The notes under the pieces were generated by a model that saw only the letters and a program-made list of their open reading frames with translations, was not told where the DNA came from and did no database searches. From JBFAPK01 sp040676675 (GTDB lineage: Bacteria > Actinomycetota > Actinomycetes > Mycobacteriales > Micromonosporaceae), in assembly GCF_040676675.1 (NCBI RefSeq), contig NZ_JBFAPK010000011.1:1-64000 (forward strand): 64,000 nt of DNA, written 5' to 3'. Made by a program: the position numbers and the translations under genes. Below are positions 41,643 to 50,162 of the stretch, piece after piece (positions within the stretch are counted from its first letter, which is position 1; every line of letters begins with the position of its first letter).

Positions 41643-41982
41643 TCTCCACGTCGACGCGGACCAGCCCGTCGGGCTCCCGCCGCAGCCGCGCGTTGTTCTC
41701 CAGCCGCGTCGACGGCCACTGCCGGGCCACCGAGACCACCTCGTCCTCGGTGGCCCGCAGCACGTCCGCCCGGTAGCTGGTCCGGAAGCGCAGCGGCCCG
41801 ACGGCGAGGCGGTCGTTGATCCGGTACGCGCGCAGCACGCCGGGGGGCGCGGGCAGCTCGCGTACCCGCACGATCAGCGGGTGCAGCGCCGCCTGCCGGT
41901 CGAAGTGGGACAGCAGGGCGACGGCGTCGGCCAACTCGCAGTGCGCCTGGATCGTGTACCGGAACGAACCGCGCCTGAGCAC
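41527..41982 (-). CDS. SRPBCC (START-like) domain protein
   Basis: 151 aa from a GTG at 41982 (GGAGG 5 nt upstream); the longer frame adds a basic leader with no support. The pattern of alternating strands (FRYTIQAHCELADAVALLSHFDRQAALHPLIVRVREL, VDVEITLSAPAPLFPYAFRQARTAHLALATRLRETL) fits the hydrophobic-cavity SRPBCC fold. It likely binds a small hydrophobic ligand or polyketide. It converges with, and overlaps, the DUF2269 gene. Confidence 0.7.
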   Translation of the reverse strand: MLRRGSFRYTIQAHCELADAVALLSHFDRQAALHPLIVRVRELPAPPGVLRAYRINDRLAVGPLRFRTSYRADVLRATEDEVVSVARQWPSTRLENNARLRREPDGLVRVDVEITLSAPAPLFPYAFRQARTAHLALATRLRETLDSPPAG

Positions 41983-42180
41983 CGCACCTCCGCATGCCGG
42001 TCGCCTCACGGGTGGGCCCATATTGCCCCAGCACCCCGCCGACGGCAACCACCGGGCGCACCCCGGTCGTCGGGCCGGCCGCCGGCCGGCCGGCCGCCCA
42101 GAAGGAACCACCCGGATGGCATGAGGCGGGGCAGGCAGGGAACGAAGGTGACATGGGCCAGCTGAGCGCGGCGACGTCCC

Positions 42181-42250
42181 GCCGTACCGCCGGAGGGAGT
42201 CGTACCGCCGGGGGTCGCACCACCGGGAGCCGTACCGCCGGGGGGAACGG
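42181..42250. repeat. short degenerate tandem repeat before the PfkB gene
   Basis: Four imperfect copies of CGTACCGCCGGRGG-type units (15-18 nt). It precedes the coupled PfkB/SurE genes by about 30 bp. No coding role seen. Confidence 0.55.
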
Positions 42251-42277
42251 ACCGACCGAGCCCCGGGAGTCGGCGGC

Positions 42278-43255
42278 GTGAGCGACCACGTGATGGTCTT
42301 CGCGCCGGCCCCACGGCTGACCGTGACGATCGACCAGCCCAGCGACGAGGTGGAGATCCACCTGCACCCGGGCGGTCAGGGCGTCTGGCAGGCCAGGATG
42401 ATCACCTCTCTCGGTACCCCGGTGACACTCTGCGCCGCCCTCGGCGGCGAGATCGGTAAGGTGCTCGAACCGCTGCTCAGCAGCGAGGGAGTCGACCTGA
42501 AGGTGATTCACCGGGAGTCCAGCAGCGGCGGCTACGTGCACGACAACCGGTCCGCCGAGCCGGCGGAGATCGCCGACGTGCCCGGGCACCCGCTGAGCCG
42601 GCACGAACTCGACGAGCTCTACAACCTCGCGCTCGGGGAGGGGCTGCGGGCCCGGGTGAGCGTGCTCAGCGGTCCGGGCGAGCCGAGCCTGGTGCCCGAC
42701 GACATCTACCGGCGACTCACCGCCGACCTCGGCGCGAACGGCAGCCTGGTGGTGGCGGACCTCTCCGGCGGCCACCTGCGGGCGGTGCTGGAGAGCGGGG
42801 TGCACTTCCTCAAAATCAGCCACGAGGAGCTGATCCGGGAGGGCCGCGCCGACGACGACAGCGACGAGGAGCTGACCCGGGCGCTGTACGAGCTGCACGC
42901 CAGCGGCGCCGAGTCCGTGGTGGTGAGCCACGCGGAGCGACCCTCCCTCGCGCTGGTCGACGGCCAGGTCTTCGAGGTGTCGATGCCCCGGCTCCAGGTG
43001 GCGGACCCGCACGGCGCCGGCGACTCGATGACCGCGGGCGTCGCCGCGGTACTCGCCGCGGGCGGGGACCTGGCGACCGCCATCCGCACCGGTACGGCCG
43101 CCGGCGCCCTGAACGTCACCCGGCACGGGTACGGCACCGGCCGGCCGGACAGCATCGCCGGCCTCGTCGACCGGGTACGGCTCACCCCGCTGGGCTCGGG
43201 CCGGCAGGACCGGTTGACCCCGGACCAGCTCGCCGGACGGACCGCCCGGCCATGA
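42278..43255 (+). CDS. PfkB-family sugar kinase (1-phosphofructokinase-like)
   Basis: 325 aa from a GTG at 42278 (GGGAG upstream). The substrate-binding Gly motif is HPGGQGVWQARM. The C-terminal ATP-binding and catalytic motif is DPHGAGDSMTAG, with the catalytic Asp in GAGDS. It resembles the FruK/LacC subgroup that phosphorylates sugar phosphates. Its stop overlaps the SurE start (ATGA), so the kinase is translationally coupled to a nucleotidase, an unusual partner. The substrate is unknown. Confidence 0.9.
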   Translation: MSDHVMVFAPAPRLTVTIDQPSDEVEIHLHPGGQGVWQARMITSLGTPVTLCAALGGEIGKVLEPLLSSEGVDLKVIHRESSSGGYVHDNRSAEPAEIADVPGHPLSRHELDELYNLALGEGLRARVSVLSGPGEPSLVPDDIYRRLTADLGANGSLVVADLSGGHLRAVLESGVHFLKISHEELIREGRADDDSDEELTRALYELHASGAESVVVSHAERPSLALVDGQVFEVSMPRLQVADPHGAGDSMTAGVAAVLAAGGDLATAIRTGTAAGALNVTRHGYGTGRPDSIAGLVDRVRLTPLGSGRQDRLTPDQLAGRTARP

Positions 43256-44040
43256 CCACGCGCGTACTGATCACCAATGACGACGGCATCGCCGCGCCGG
43301 GCATCCGTACCCTCGCCCGCGCGGCGGTCGAGCAGGGGCTGGACGTGGTGGTCGCGGCGCCGAACACGGACGCCAGCGGTACCAGCGCGGCGATGACGGC
43401 GGTCGAGCGGGACGGCCGGGTACTGGTCGAGGAGCACGACATCGGGGAGCTGCCCGGCGTGCCGTCGTACGGCGTCTCCGGCTCGCCCGGGTTCATCGCG
43501 CTGATCGCCATCCACGGCGCCTTCGGGCCGCCCCCGGCGCTGGTGCTCTCCGGGATCAACCGGGGCGCCAACGTGGGTCGGGCCGTGCTGCACTCCGGCA
43601 CCGCCGGTGCGGCGTTCACCGCGGCGGCCAACGGCTGCCGGGCGATGGCCGTCTCGCTCGACGTCCTCTCGATCGACGAGGCCACCACCGGCAGCGGGGG
43701 CGCGGCGGTGGAAAGCGCCAGCATCGCCGACGAGGCCCGGCACTGGGAGACCGCCGCGCGGGTGGCGATGGACCTGCTCCCCCGCCTGGCGGAGGCGCCG
43801 GAGGAGTGCATCCTGAACGTGAACACGCCGGACATCCCGTACGAGCGGCTGCGCGGCGTACAGCGCGCCTCGCTGGCCAGCTTCGGTCAGGTACAGATGA
43901 CCGTGGCGGAGGTCGGGCGCGGCTTCATCCGGACCGCGCTCGAAGAATCCGGCAAAGAGGTGGAACCCGGCACGGATGTGGCGTGGCTGGCCGAGGGCTA
44001 CGCCTCCGTCACCACCATCCGCGCCATCACGGAGCTGTGA
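43252..44040 (+). CDS. surE: SurE-type 5'/3'-nucleotidase
   Basis: 262 aa, full length. LITNDDGIAAPG carries the two metal-binding Asp; SGINRGANVGRAVLHSGT has the Asn and Ser loop; ILNVNTPD is the late motif. SurE enzymes dephosphorylate nucleoside monophosphates (and polyphosphate or small sugars) with a divalent metal. It starts inside the PfkB kinase stop codon, so the two are made together. This suggests opposed phosphorylation and dephosphorylation on one metabolite. Confidence 0.9.
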   Translation: MTTRVLITNDDGIAAPGIRTLARAAVEQGLDVVVAAPNTDASGTSAAMTAVERDGRVLVEEHDIGELPGVPSYGVSGSPGFIALIAIHGAFGPPPALVLSGINRGANVGRAVLHSGTAGAAFTAAANGCRAMAVSLDVLSIDEATTGSGGAAVESASIADEARHWETAARVAMDLLPRLAEAPEECILNVNTPDIPYERLRGVQRASLASFGQVQMTVAEVGRGFIRTALEESGKEVEPGTDVAWLAEGYASVTTIRAITEL

Positions 44041-44215
44041 ACCCCGGCGGAGCCGACGACGCTGTGAACCCCGGCGGAGCCGGCGGCAGGCGCCGGCGGA
44101 CCACCGTACGGCCGGCGGACGCGGGACACGCCCGCCAGCCAGGGACGGCATCCCAGCCGTGGACGGCGTCGAGCCTCGACGCCGGTGACGAATACGGAGA
44201 CCGGGCGCGCCGGAC

Positions 44216-44572
44216 CTACAGCGCCGCTTCGGGAGCGGGTGCGCCCGCGAAGTAGGGCTCGGGAGCACCGAAGAGGCCGAGCAGCCCGGTGACCCAGAGC
44301 TGCCGGTGTACGAACCGGCTGGGCTCGGTGACCACCAGCTTCACGTTGCTCACCTCGGCGGTCTGGAAGCCGGCCACCATGGCGCTGATGCCGACGGAGT
44401 CGATGAAGCTGACCAGTCGCATGTTGAGCTCGATCCGGGACGGTTGTCCCTTCGCCAGCACCTCGGCGATTGCTTCGCGTACCTCGTACGCCGTGTCGAC
44501 ATCGATCTCCCCGCGAGGGGCGATCTCGACTACTCCACCGGGCAGGACTGACTTGACGATCGACAGGCTCAC
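44216..44572 (-). CDS. STAS-domain anti-sigma factor antagonist (SpoIIAA/RsbV-like)
   Basis: 118 aa from a GTG at 44572 (GGAGG 8 nt upstream). A single STAS domain with the phosphorylatable Ser in FIDSVGISAM (about Ser59). Such proteins release sigma factors by binding anti-sigma kinases when unphosphorylated. No kinase is adjacent; a SigB/F-type factor lies 8 kb upstream and could be a partner. The C-terminal 15 residues (YFAGAPAPEAAL) are an extra tail. Confidence 0.88.
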   Translation of the reverse strand: MSLSIVKSVLPGGVVEIAPRGEIDVDTAYEVREAIAEVLAKGQPSRIELNMRLVSFIDSVGISAMVAGFQTAEVSNVKLVVTEPSRFVHRQLWVTGLLGLFGAPEPYFAGAPAPEAAL

Positions 44573-45397
44573 GCGAGCACCTCCACTCGCCCGTGTCCGG
44601 GCGCCTCATCAGTACGCGGGCCGCGACCGAGAGTATTCCTCCGACGGCCCCGCTCGCCACCCCTCAGGGCGGACAAAATAATCAGCGGGCCGTCCAAAAC
44701 AGCCCCTATCCGGGCACTCACCATCATATGTCCTCGTCACGCGGGGCCCCGCCAGCGGTACCCCACGAGCCCCCAGCCTAGTCGCCCGGACCGACAGCAC
44801 CCGGCAGAGCGCGATCCGCCGGGTTGTCGGAACGGCGACGACGACCGGTACCCCGCTCCGACCTGCGGTAAGCCTCCCGCGCCGGTGCCCTGCTGTGGGA
44901 AGTGCCACGCCGCCGGCGCGCCGGGAACAACAACGGGATGAAACCGGCAGTTAACCTCGCATTCACCTCGACGCGCCGCCCGCCGGACCGACCCGCCCGC
45001 GCCACCGCACCGTCCACGATCCTTCTGGGCGGTCGCATTGCCGGGAAAGTAATGATCGTTACGGCGCGCACCGGTATGACCAGAGCACGGCACCGCCGGG
45101 TAGCCCTGCGTGACGGCGCCACAGCACCTCACGGTCGCCCCCGCGAGACCCGCAGCGCGCTCGACAAGATCTGCGGCACCTCGGCAAGATCCGCACAAAT
45201 TCCGTGAATTAGTGGCCTGGCGGTCGATCCGAAGGGCCACTTTCTCAGAAAGTTGTGCGGATCTTGCGCGGCCAGCCCCCGGAATTTGTGCGGATCTTGC
45301 AGGGCCGACCCGCCGCTGGCGTGTGGTTACTACCATCGATGCCTCCATCGGGACCGGCGGGACGCGCCGGCCCGACTTCCGGAGGGACGACCCAACC
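44573..45397. other. 825-bp non-coding region with repeats and operators
   Basis: No credible gene. A long inverted repeat (GACGGCCCCGCT / AGCGGGCCGTC) lies near 44648-44700. A near-palindrome GTAATGATCGTTAC is at 45049-45062. The 3' part carries the GCAAGATCCGCACAA repeat cluster (listed separately). Confidence 0.55.
45184..45300. repeat. inverted and direct repeat cluster (TTGTGCGGATCTTGC family)
   Basis: GCAAGATCCGCACAAATTCC at 45184-45203 is inverted perfectly at 45281-45300 (20 bp). A third copy of TTGTGCGGATCTTGC is direct at 45253-45267, and a degenerate one (CGACAAGATCTGCGGCAC) lies near 45162. Between the arms are a hairpin, ACTTTC-TCA-GAAAGT (45239-45253), and GTGGCC/GGCCAC arms (45212-45241). 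It can fold as a large cruciform and lies about 100 bp upstream of the poly-Asp lipoprotein gene. Confidence 0.85.
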
Positions 45398-45541
45398 ATG
45401 CTGAAGAAACTGCTCGGCATCGCCGGCGTCGGCGCGCTGCTGGCCCTCGTCCTGGCCTGCGGGATCGGGGGTGGCGGGGACGACGACGATGACGACGATG
45501 ACGACTTCGCTCAGCCCGCGGCCGTCGTACTGATCCGCTGA
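45398..45541 (+). CDS. 47-residue poly-Asp lipoprotein-like peptide
   Basis: Starts at ATG 45398 with GGAGGGA about 10 nt upstream. MLKKLLGIAGVGALLALVLAC is a short basic-hydrophobic signal with a lipobox-like VLAC. Then come GIGGGG, a run of nine Asp and FAQPAAVVLIR. The clear ribosome site, signal and lipobox argue it is real. A surface-anchored nine-Asp patch would bind divalent cations or be strongly acidic. It lies in an otherwise gene-poor stretch. I know of no family; function unknown. Confidence 0.65.
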   Translation: MLKKLLGIAGVGALLALVLACGIGGGGDDDDDDDDDFAQPAAVVLIR

Positions 45542-45902
45542 TCCGACGTCGGGGCCGGCCGGGTGATCCGGTCGGTCCCGGCACTCCCCCTCCCGGCGGG
45601 CCCGGTCCCCGGCACTCCCCGTCCCCGAACCTTGCCACTCCCCGCCGCCCGACCCGCTCCCCGGCGCTCCCCCAGCCGCCCCGCTCCTCGTGCACTCCCC
45701 CCGGTCCCCGGGGCTCCCGCCCCGCCCCGCGCGGCCCCGAACCCGGCCGGGGCAGACCCGCGCCGGCCGGGTCGGCCCCAGGCCCGGGGGACGCTCCGGG
45801 TTTGCCGGGAATGCTCTCCGGGCACCTCGGAGGTAGCAACCCGCAACCGCGCCGAACAGAGCCTCTGTCCGAAGTGGCGTTCGGCATCCGAGGAGGTAGC
45901 GA
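45542..45902. other. pyrimidine-rich non-coding region
   Basis: 361 bp. Between 45580 and 45730 the plus strand has many C-runs with degenerate GCACTCCCC-type repeats (minus strand G-rich, possible G-quadruplex). Ends with GGAGG just before the next gene. Open frames here look like composition artefacts. Confidence 0.5.
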
Positions 45903-46370
45903 ATGTTCGGAACCAACCTGCTCGACCGCAGGAGCAAACCGGAACGGATCGCCGACCAGGCCTGGGCACATCTAATGTCGGCGGTGAGTTCGGCCGGGGA
46001 CGCCGCCCGCAGCACCACGGTCGGCGCCGTCCGCTCTGCCAAGCGCGGCACCTCCCACCTCACGGACGAGGCCGGCGACCTGGTCGGCTCGGCCGCCGAG
46101 GAGGCCTGGCAGCGGGCCCGCAACGCGTTCGACGCCCTCGCGGGTCGGCGCCCCGGCCTGCCCTGGGCCTGGCTGATCGGGGCCGGCCTGGCCGGTGCCG
46201 CGATCGGCTGGGCGGCGGGCACCGCCGCCCGCGCGGCCGCCGCGCGACGCGAGGAGGCGGCCCGGACCGACTCGACCGACTCGATCGAGTTCGTCGAGAT
46301 GGACCGGGCCGACTCGCCCATGCCGCTGGGCCGGGCGAACTCGTCGGTCGCGGCCGACCGGGCCCACTGA
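45903..46370 (+). CDS. small single-pass membrane protein of unknown function
   Basis: 155 aa with GGAGG six bases before the ATG. An amphipathic, Ala/Arg-rich N-terminal half (about 1-80, likely helical) leads to one membrane helix (LPWAWLIGAGLAGAAIGWAAGTAA, about 86-110). A charged Ser/Asp/Glu-rich cytoplasmic tail follows. Similar small proteins with a coiled N-terminus and one helix are common in actinobacteria. It is followed by a strong terminator. Confidence 0.8.
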   Translation: MFGTNLLDRRSKPERIADQAWAHLMSAVSSAGDAARSTTVGAVRSAKRGTSHLTDEAGDLVGSAAEEAWQRARNAFDALAGRRPGLPWAWLIGAGLAGAAIGWAAGTAARAAAARREEAARTDSTDSIEFVEMDRADSPMPLGRANSSVAADRAH

Positions 46371-46389
46371 GCACACCGGCGAGGCGGCG

Positions 46390-46423
46390 GGGGCCGCCAC
46401 CCCTAACCCGGGGTGGCGGCCCC
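46390..46423. terminator. bidirectional terminator
   Basis: GGGGCCGCCACCCC and complement, a 14-bp perfect stem with TAACCC loop, between the small membrane protein gene and the convergent GH74 gene. Confidence 0.85.
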
Positions 46424-46494
46424 GTGCCATGAGGCTGCGGGCCCCGCGCTCTGAGCGTGGCGGCCCCCGTGCCCTGAGTCCGGAACCCCGGGCC

Positions 46495-49245
46495 TCAGCT
46501 CCGCGTGCAGCTCACCGGTGCCGGTACCGAGTTGGTGCCGGTCCAGGTGCCGAGGAAGCCGAACGTCGTGGTCGCGTTCGGGGCGAGGTTGCCGTTGTAC
46601 GACACGTTGCGCACGGCGACGACCGCGCCGTTCTGCGTGTGCGTGCCGCCCCAGACCTGGCTGACGGTCTGGCCGTTGGCGAAGGTCCAGCCCGCCGTCC
46701 AGCCGGTCATCGCCGTCGAGCCGGTGTTGCGCACCGTGACCTCGGCCTGGAAGCCACCCTGCCAGGAGCCGGTGATCCGGTACGTCGCCGAGCAGCCGCC
46801 CGCCGGCGGGCTCGTGGGCGGCGCCGTGGTGGGTGGCGCGGTCGTGGGCGGGGCGGTGGTCGGCGGCGCCGTCGTCGGGGGCGCGGTCGTCGGCGGTACG
46901 GTCGTCGGTCCGCCGGTCGGCCCGCTCAGCCGGTCGGCGTAGAGCACGCCCCGACCGTTGGTACCGAGGTACACCCGCCCGTAGATCCGCGGGTCGCCGG
47001 TGATCGCCTCGCCCGCGTTGCCGTACTGGTGCTTGTCGTCGTTGATCCGTACCCAGGCGGCGCCGGCGTTGTCGGAGCGGTACACGCCGGCCTTGCCGTC
47101 GACGGTGGCGACCGCGAAGAGCGCGGGGTACGTCTGGCCCGGCGCCGCCTTGCCGAAGCCGACGTTCACGGCGGCGCTGACGTTGCCGAGCCGGGTGAAG
47201 CTGGTACCGCCGTTGGTGGAGCGCCAGATGCCCGACGTGCCGGCCGAGTCCCCACCGGCCAGCCAGATCTCCCCCTCGACCCCGGGCAGCGGCTTGACGT
47301 GCACGGTCCCGGCGCTGGGCAGGCCGGTCGCGGCGGTGGCGGTGAAGCTGGCCCCGCCGTTGGTGCTGACGTAGAACCGCCCGCCGCTGAACCCGTAGAA
47401 GCGGTTCGGGTTGACCCGGTCCGCCTCCACCCTGGCGTTCGCCGGAATGCCGGTGGACTGGGTCCACGAGTTGCCGTAGCCGACCGAGTAGACGACCGGT
47501 TGACCGGAGTCGCCCGGGGCCCAGACGAAGCGGCTGCCGTTGGCCGCCGCGGCGACCGTACCGCCGTTGTTGACGCCGCTCGGCTCGGTGCTCTGGAACC
47601 AGTTGGCCCCGCCGTCGGTGGAGAAGGCGACGTGACTGTCGCCGGGCCGGTCCGCGTCGGTGAAGTTGCCGGCCCGGACCATGATGCTCGGGTTCGCCTC
47701 GGCGAAGTCGAGGCTGGTCGTGCTGGTGAAGACCGGCTGGGTGAACATCATCGGCGGTACGGCGTCGAGGTTGGTGTGCCGGAACCCGCCGATGTCACCG
47801 AGCGCGCTGACCAGCGGGGCGCCGCTCGGCGGGCTGACCAGGTCGAGGACGGCGGTCTCCTCCAGCCCCTTCACCATCGGCCGAATGGTGACCTTGCCGC
47901 CGGAGTCCCAGTTCTTGAGGTTCGTGGTGCCGTAGATGGTGGCGCCGGTGCCGTACATCAGGCGGTTCGAGTCGAACGGGTCGATCTCCACCGACTCGTT
48001 CATCCAGCCCAGCTTCGGCGCGGTCTCCGGCGGCGCCGGATTGCCGCCGAAGGTCAGCCACGGCACCGAGCCGATGTCCATCGTGTAGCGCGTGGTCCGC
48101 TCGGGATAGGCGGCCCAGTCCCAGATGCGGGTCCAGGTGGCGCCGCCGTCCAGGCTGCGGAAGAAGATCGCGTCCGGCCACCAGGAGACCTGGGTGGCGA
48201 CCATGATGGTGTTCGGGTTCTGCCGGTCGATCGTCAGCCCGCTGTAGCCGAAGTAGTCGTCGGCGCTGCTGGACGGGATCGGGCTGATCTGGGTCCACGC
48301 CCCGGTGGCCCGGTTGAACTTCCAGACGTCCCCCTTGGCCCCGTCGTACGGGCCACCGGTGTCGCTCGTGGCGAGGTAGAGGTACCCGCCCACGGGGTCC
48401 ACCACGCCCTTGTGCGCGAGGTACCCGGTCGGCTGGCCGGCGATCCGCTCCCAGGTGGTACCGCCGTTGGTGCTGCGGTACACCGGGTTCTGCTTGTCCG
48501 CGACGCCGACGTAGATGGTCTGGGTGGTGTTGCCCGCGGTACCGGTGCTCTTGTCGAAGGTGACCCAGGTGACGCCCTGGTTGTGGTTGAGGTAGCCGTT
48601 GCTGTCGTTCGGGTCCTGGGCGTAGTTGCCGACGTTGGGGAAGTTGGTCACCTTCGCCCAGGTGACGCCGTAGTCGGTACTGCGCCAGAGGCCGTTGCCG
48701 TCCTCGGCGCCGAAGTAGAGCACGCTGTTGCGGTTCGGGTCCACCGCCAGCCGCTCCCCCTGCCCGCGCCCCGGCATGTTGCCGCCGACCTTGAAGGGCA
48801 GCGGCGTGGCCTGCCAGTTCGCGCCCTTGTCGGTGGAGCGCAGGATGGCCCCGTTGTTCGGGTCCCAACTGTTGGTGTACATCCCGACCGCCGCGTAGAC
48901 CCGGTTGGTCTGCACCGGGTCGGTGGCGATGCTGAGCACGCCGTTCCAGCCCCAGCGGTCCCAGCCGACCCAGTCGAACAGCGGCGTCCAGGACTGGCTG
49001 CTCTGCTCCCAGCGGTACGCGCCACCGATGTCGGTACGCGCGTAGATCAGGTTTCGTTCGGTGGGGTTGAAGACGATGCCCGGTACGAAGCCGCCGCCGT
49101 CGATCCGGACGTTCTTCCAGGAGTACGGCTCGGAGGCGGCGGCCTCGGCGGGGGCCGTGCGTGGACTGAGGACCGTCTGGCCGGCGACGGCCATGGCGCC
49201 GGCGACCAGGACGGCGGCGAGGGCGCTGCTGAGGCTCTTGCGCAT
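46495..49245 (-). CDS. secreted GH74 xyloglucanase with CBM2
   Basis: 916 aa from the ATG at 49245 (GAGGAAG upstream; an in-frame start 32 codons earlier is less supported). Signal peptide to about 36. Two seven-bladed propellers with repeated STDxGxxW motifs follow. The catalytic Asp pair falls in RTDIGGAY and ALGDIGGF, as in oligoxyloglucan hydrolases and xyloglucanases. A PPTTA linker leads to a C-terminal CBM2 (CSATYRITGSWQGGFQAEV through a closing Cys). It should cleave xyloglucan while bound to cellulose. No LacI-type site was found upstream. Confidence 0.93.
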   Translation of the reverse strand: MRKSLSSALAAVLVAGAMAVAGQTVLSPRTAPAEAAASEPYSWKNVRIDGGGFVPGIVFNPTERNLIYARTDIGGAYRWEQSSQSWTPLFDWVGWDRWGWNGVLSIATDPVQTNRVYAAVGMYTNSWDPNNGAILRSTDKGANWQATPLPFKVGGNMPGRGQGERLAVDPNRNSVLYFGAEDGNGLWRSTDYGVTWAKVTNFPNVGNYAQDPNDSNGYLNHNQGVTWVTFDKSTGTAGNTTQTIYVGVADKQNPVYRSTNGGTTWERIAGQPTGYLAHKGVVDPVGGYLYLATSDTGGPYDGAKGDVWKFNRATGAWTQISPIPSSSADDYFGYSGLTIDRQNPNTIMVATQVSWWPDAIFFRSLDGGATWTRIWDWAAYPERTTRYTMDIGSVPWLTFGGNPAPPETAPKLGWMNESVEIDPFDSNRLMYGTGATIYGTTNLKNWDSGGKVTIRPMVKGLEETAVLDLVSPPSGAPLVSALGDIGGFRHTNLDAVPPMMFTQPVFTSTTSLDFAEANPSIMVRAGNFTDADRPGDSHVAFSTDGGANWFQSTEPSGVNNGGTVAAAANGSRFVWAPGDSGQPVVYSVGYGNSWTQSTGIPANARVEADRVNPNRFYGFSGGRFYVSTNGGASFTATAATGLPSAGTVHVKPLPGVEGEIWLAGGDSAGTSGIWRSTNGGTSFTRLGNVSAAVNVGFGKAAPGQTYPALFAVATVDGKAGVYRSDNAGAAWVRINDDKHQYGNAGEAITGDPRIYGRVYLGTNGRGVLYADRLSGPTGGPTTVPPTTAPPTTAPPTTAPPTTAPPTTAPPTSPPAGGCSATYRITGSWQGGFQAEVTVRNTGSTAMTGWTAGWTFANGQTVSQVWGGTHTQNGAVVAVRNVSYNGNLAPNATTTFGFLGTWTGTNSVPAPVSCTRS

Positions 49246-49724
49246 GTACGGCTTCCTCTCGCAGGTACGCGGTGCGCGGAGGTGGCGGGGTTGGGAGTGC
49301 GGTGGGGGTACGGGATGCGGCGGGCGCGCCCCACCGGGCACGGCCCGGCGCGGGCCGGCCGGGCGCGGAGCTCCGCCGGAGGGGGTTCACCGGAGGGGGG
49401 TTACCGGAGCAGGAGGATCACCGGCCACGGGGAGGTGGCCGCGTGTCGCGGCGACGTCCGGGCGGTCCCGTCGGGAGCTGCCCGTGCTCCCGATTGACGC
49501 TCCCGATTGGCGCTTCCGAAATGGCGGCGCTCCCGGGTGGCGTACCCAGGTGGCGTACCCGGAACGTGCCCGCGCGGCGGTGCGGCCCGGTGGCGCTACC
49601 GGATGGTCGTACCGGCTCCCACACCGGTCACAGGCAGACATTCACACACGTGCGTGCACGCTGTCAATAGTTGCCGTTCCCAACAAAGGCGGGAACGGGA
49701 CGGGACGCCCGGCCCCCGACCCGG
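49246..49724. other. upstream region of the GH74 gene
   Basis: 479 bp, no gene. Tandem units GCTCCCGATTGAC/GCTCCCGATTGGC (49486-49511, 13 bp) and GGTGGCGTACCC twice (49536-49560). The AT-richer stretch 49641-49690 (CACACGTGCGTGCACGCTGTCAATAG) may hold the promoter, on the minus strand. Confidence 0.5.
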
Positions 49725-50102
49725 TCAGCGCCGGATGATCGGGGGCAGCAGCGGCGGGAAGCTGGGCCGGGCCGTGGGCGAGGGCGGCGCGGTGGTGGGA
49801 CCGGTCGTGGGCATACCGGACGGGGACACCGACGGGCTCGGCCGGTGCGTGCGTTCCGCGCCGGTGCCGGTCGGCACCGGGCCCGCTCCCTCGCCGGAGA
49901 CGCCGCCGACCAGGGCCGGCGGTGGCTCGGGCAGCTGCCGTCCGGCGCCGTCGGCGCTCGGCGAGGCGGGCACCTGCCACGTCACGTGCGGTACCGGTGT
50001 GGGCGGGCGATCGGAGCGCGCCAGCGTCCCGCCCAGCCAGACGGCCGGGCCGAGGCCCACCGCCACGATGCCGCCGAACAGCGCCGCCGCCTGCCGGTCC
50101 AT
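49725..50102 (-). CDS. membrane-anchored Pro/Ser-rich protein of unknown function
   Basis: 125 aa from the ATG at 50102 (GGAGAGG upstream). One N-terminal membrane helix (AALFGGIVAVGLGPAVWLGGTLA) followed by about 100 residues of Pro/Ser/Thr/Gly-rich, probably disordered, extracellular region. It lies 60 bp downstream of the large membrane-protein gene on the same strand and may be co-transcribed. No known domain. Confidence 0.65.
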   Translation of the reverse strand: MDRQAAALFGGIVAVGLGPAVWLGGTLARSDRPPTPVPHVTWQVPASPSADGAGRQLPEPPPALVGGVSGEGAGPVPTGTGAERTHRPSPSVSPSGMPTTGPTTAPPSPTARPSFPPLLPPIIRR

Positions 50103-50162
50103 CGCCACACCTCTCCGGCATCGCACCAGGTTGACCACCGGCGGCGGGGGTACGGGTGGCGG

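Noticed and set aside
42181..42250. Short direct repeats that could suggest a CRISPR array
   Set aside because: Imperfect 15-18 nt units with no spacers; no cas genes in the window.
44737..45420. Minus-strand 114-227 codon frames in the repeat-rich gap
   Set aside because: They run through inverted repeats and hairpins, are Arg-rich, and overlap each other; no support.
45580..45740. Pro-rich plus-strand frame (RSVPALPLPAGPVPG...)
   Set aside because: Generated by C-run repeats; no ribosome site and no domain.
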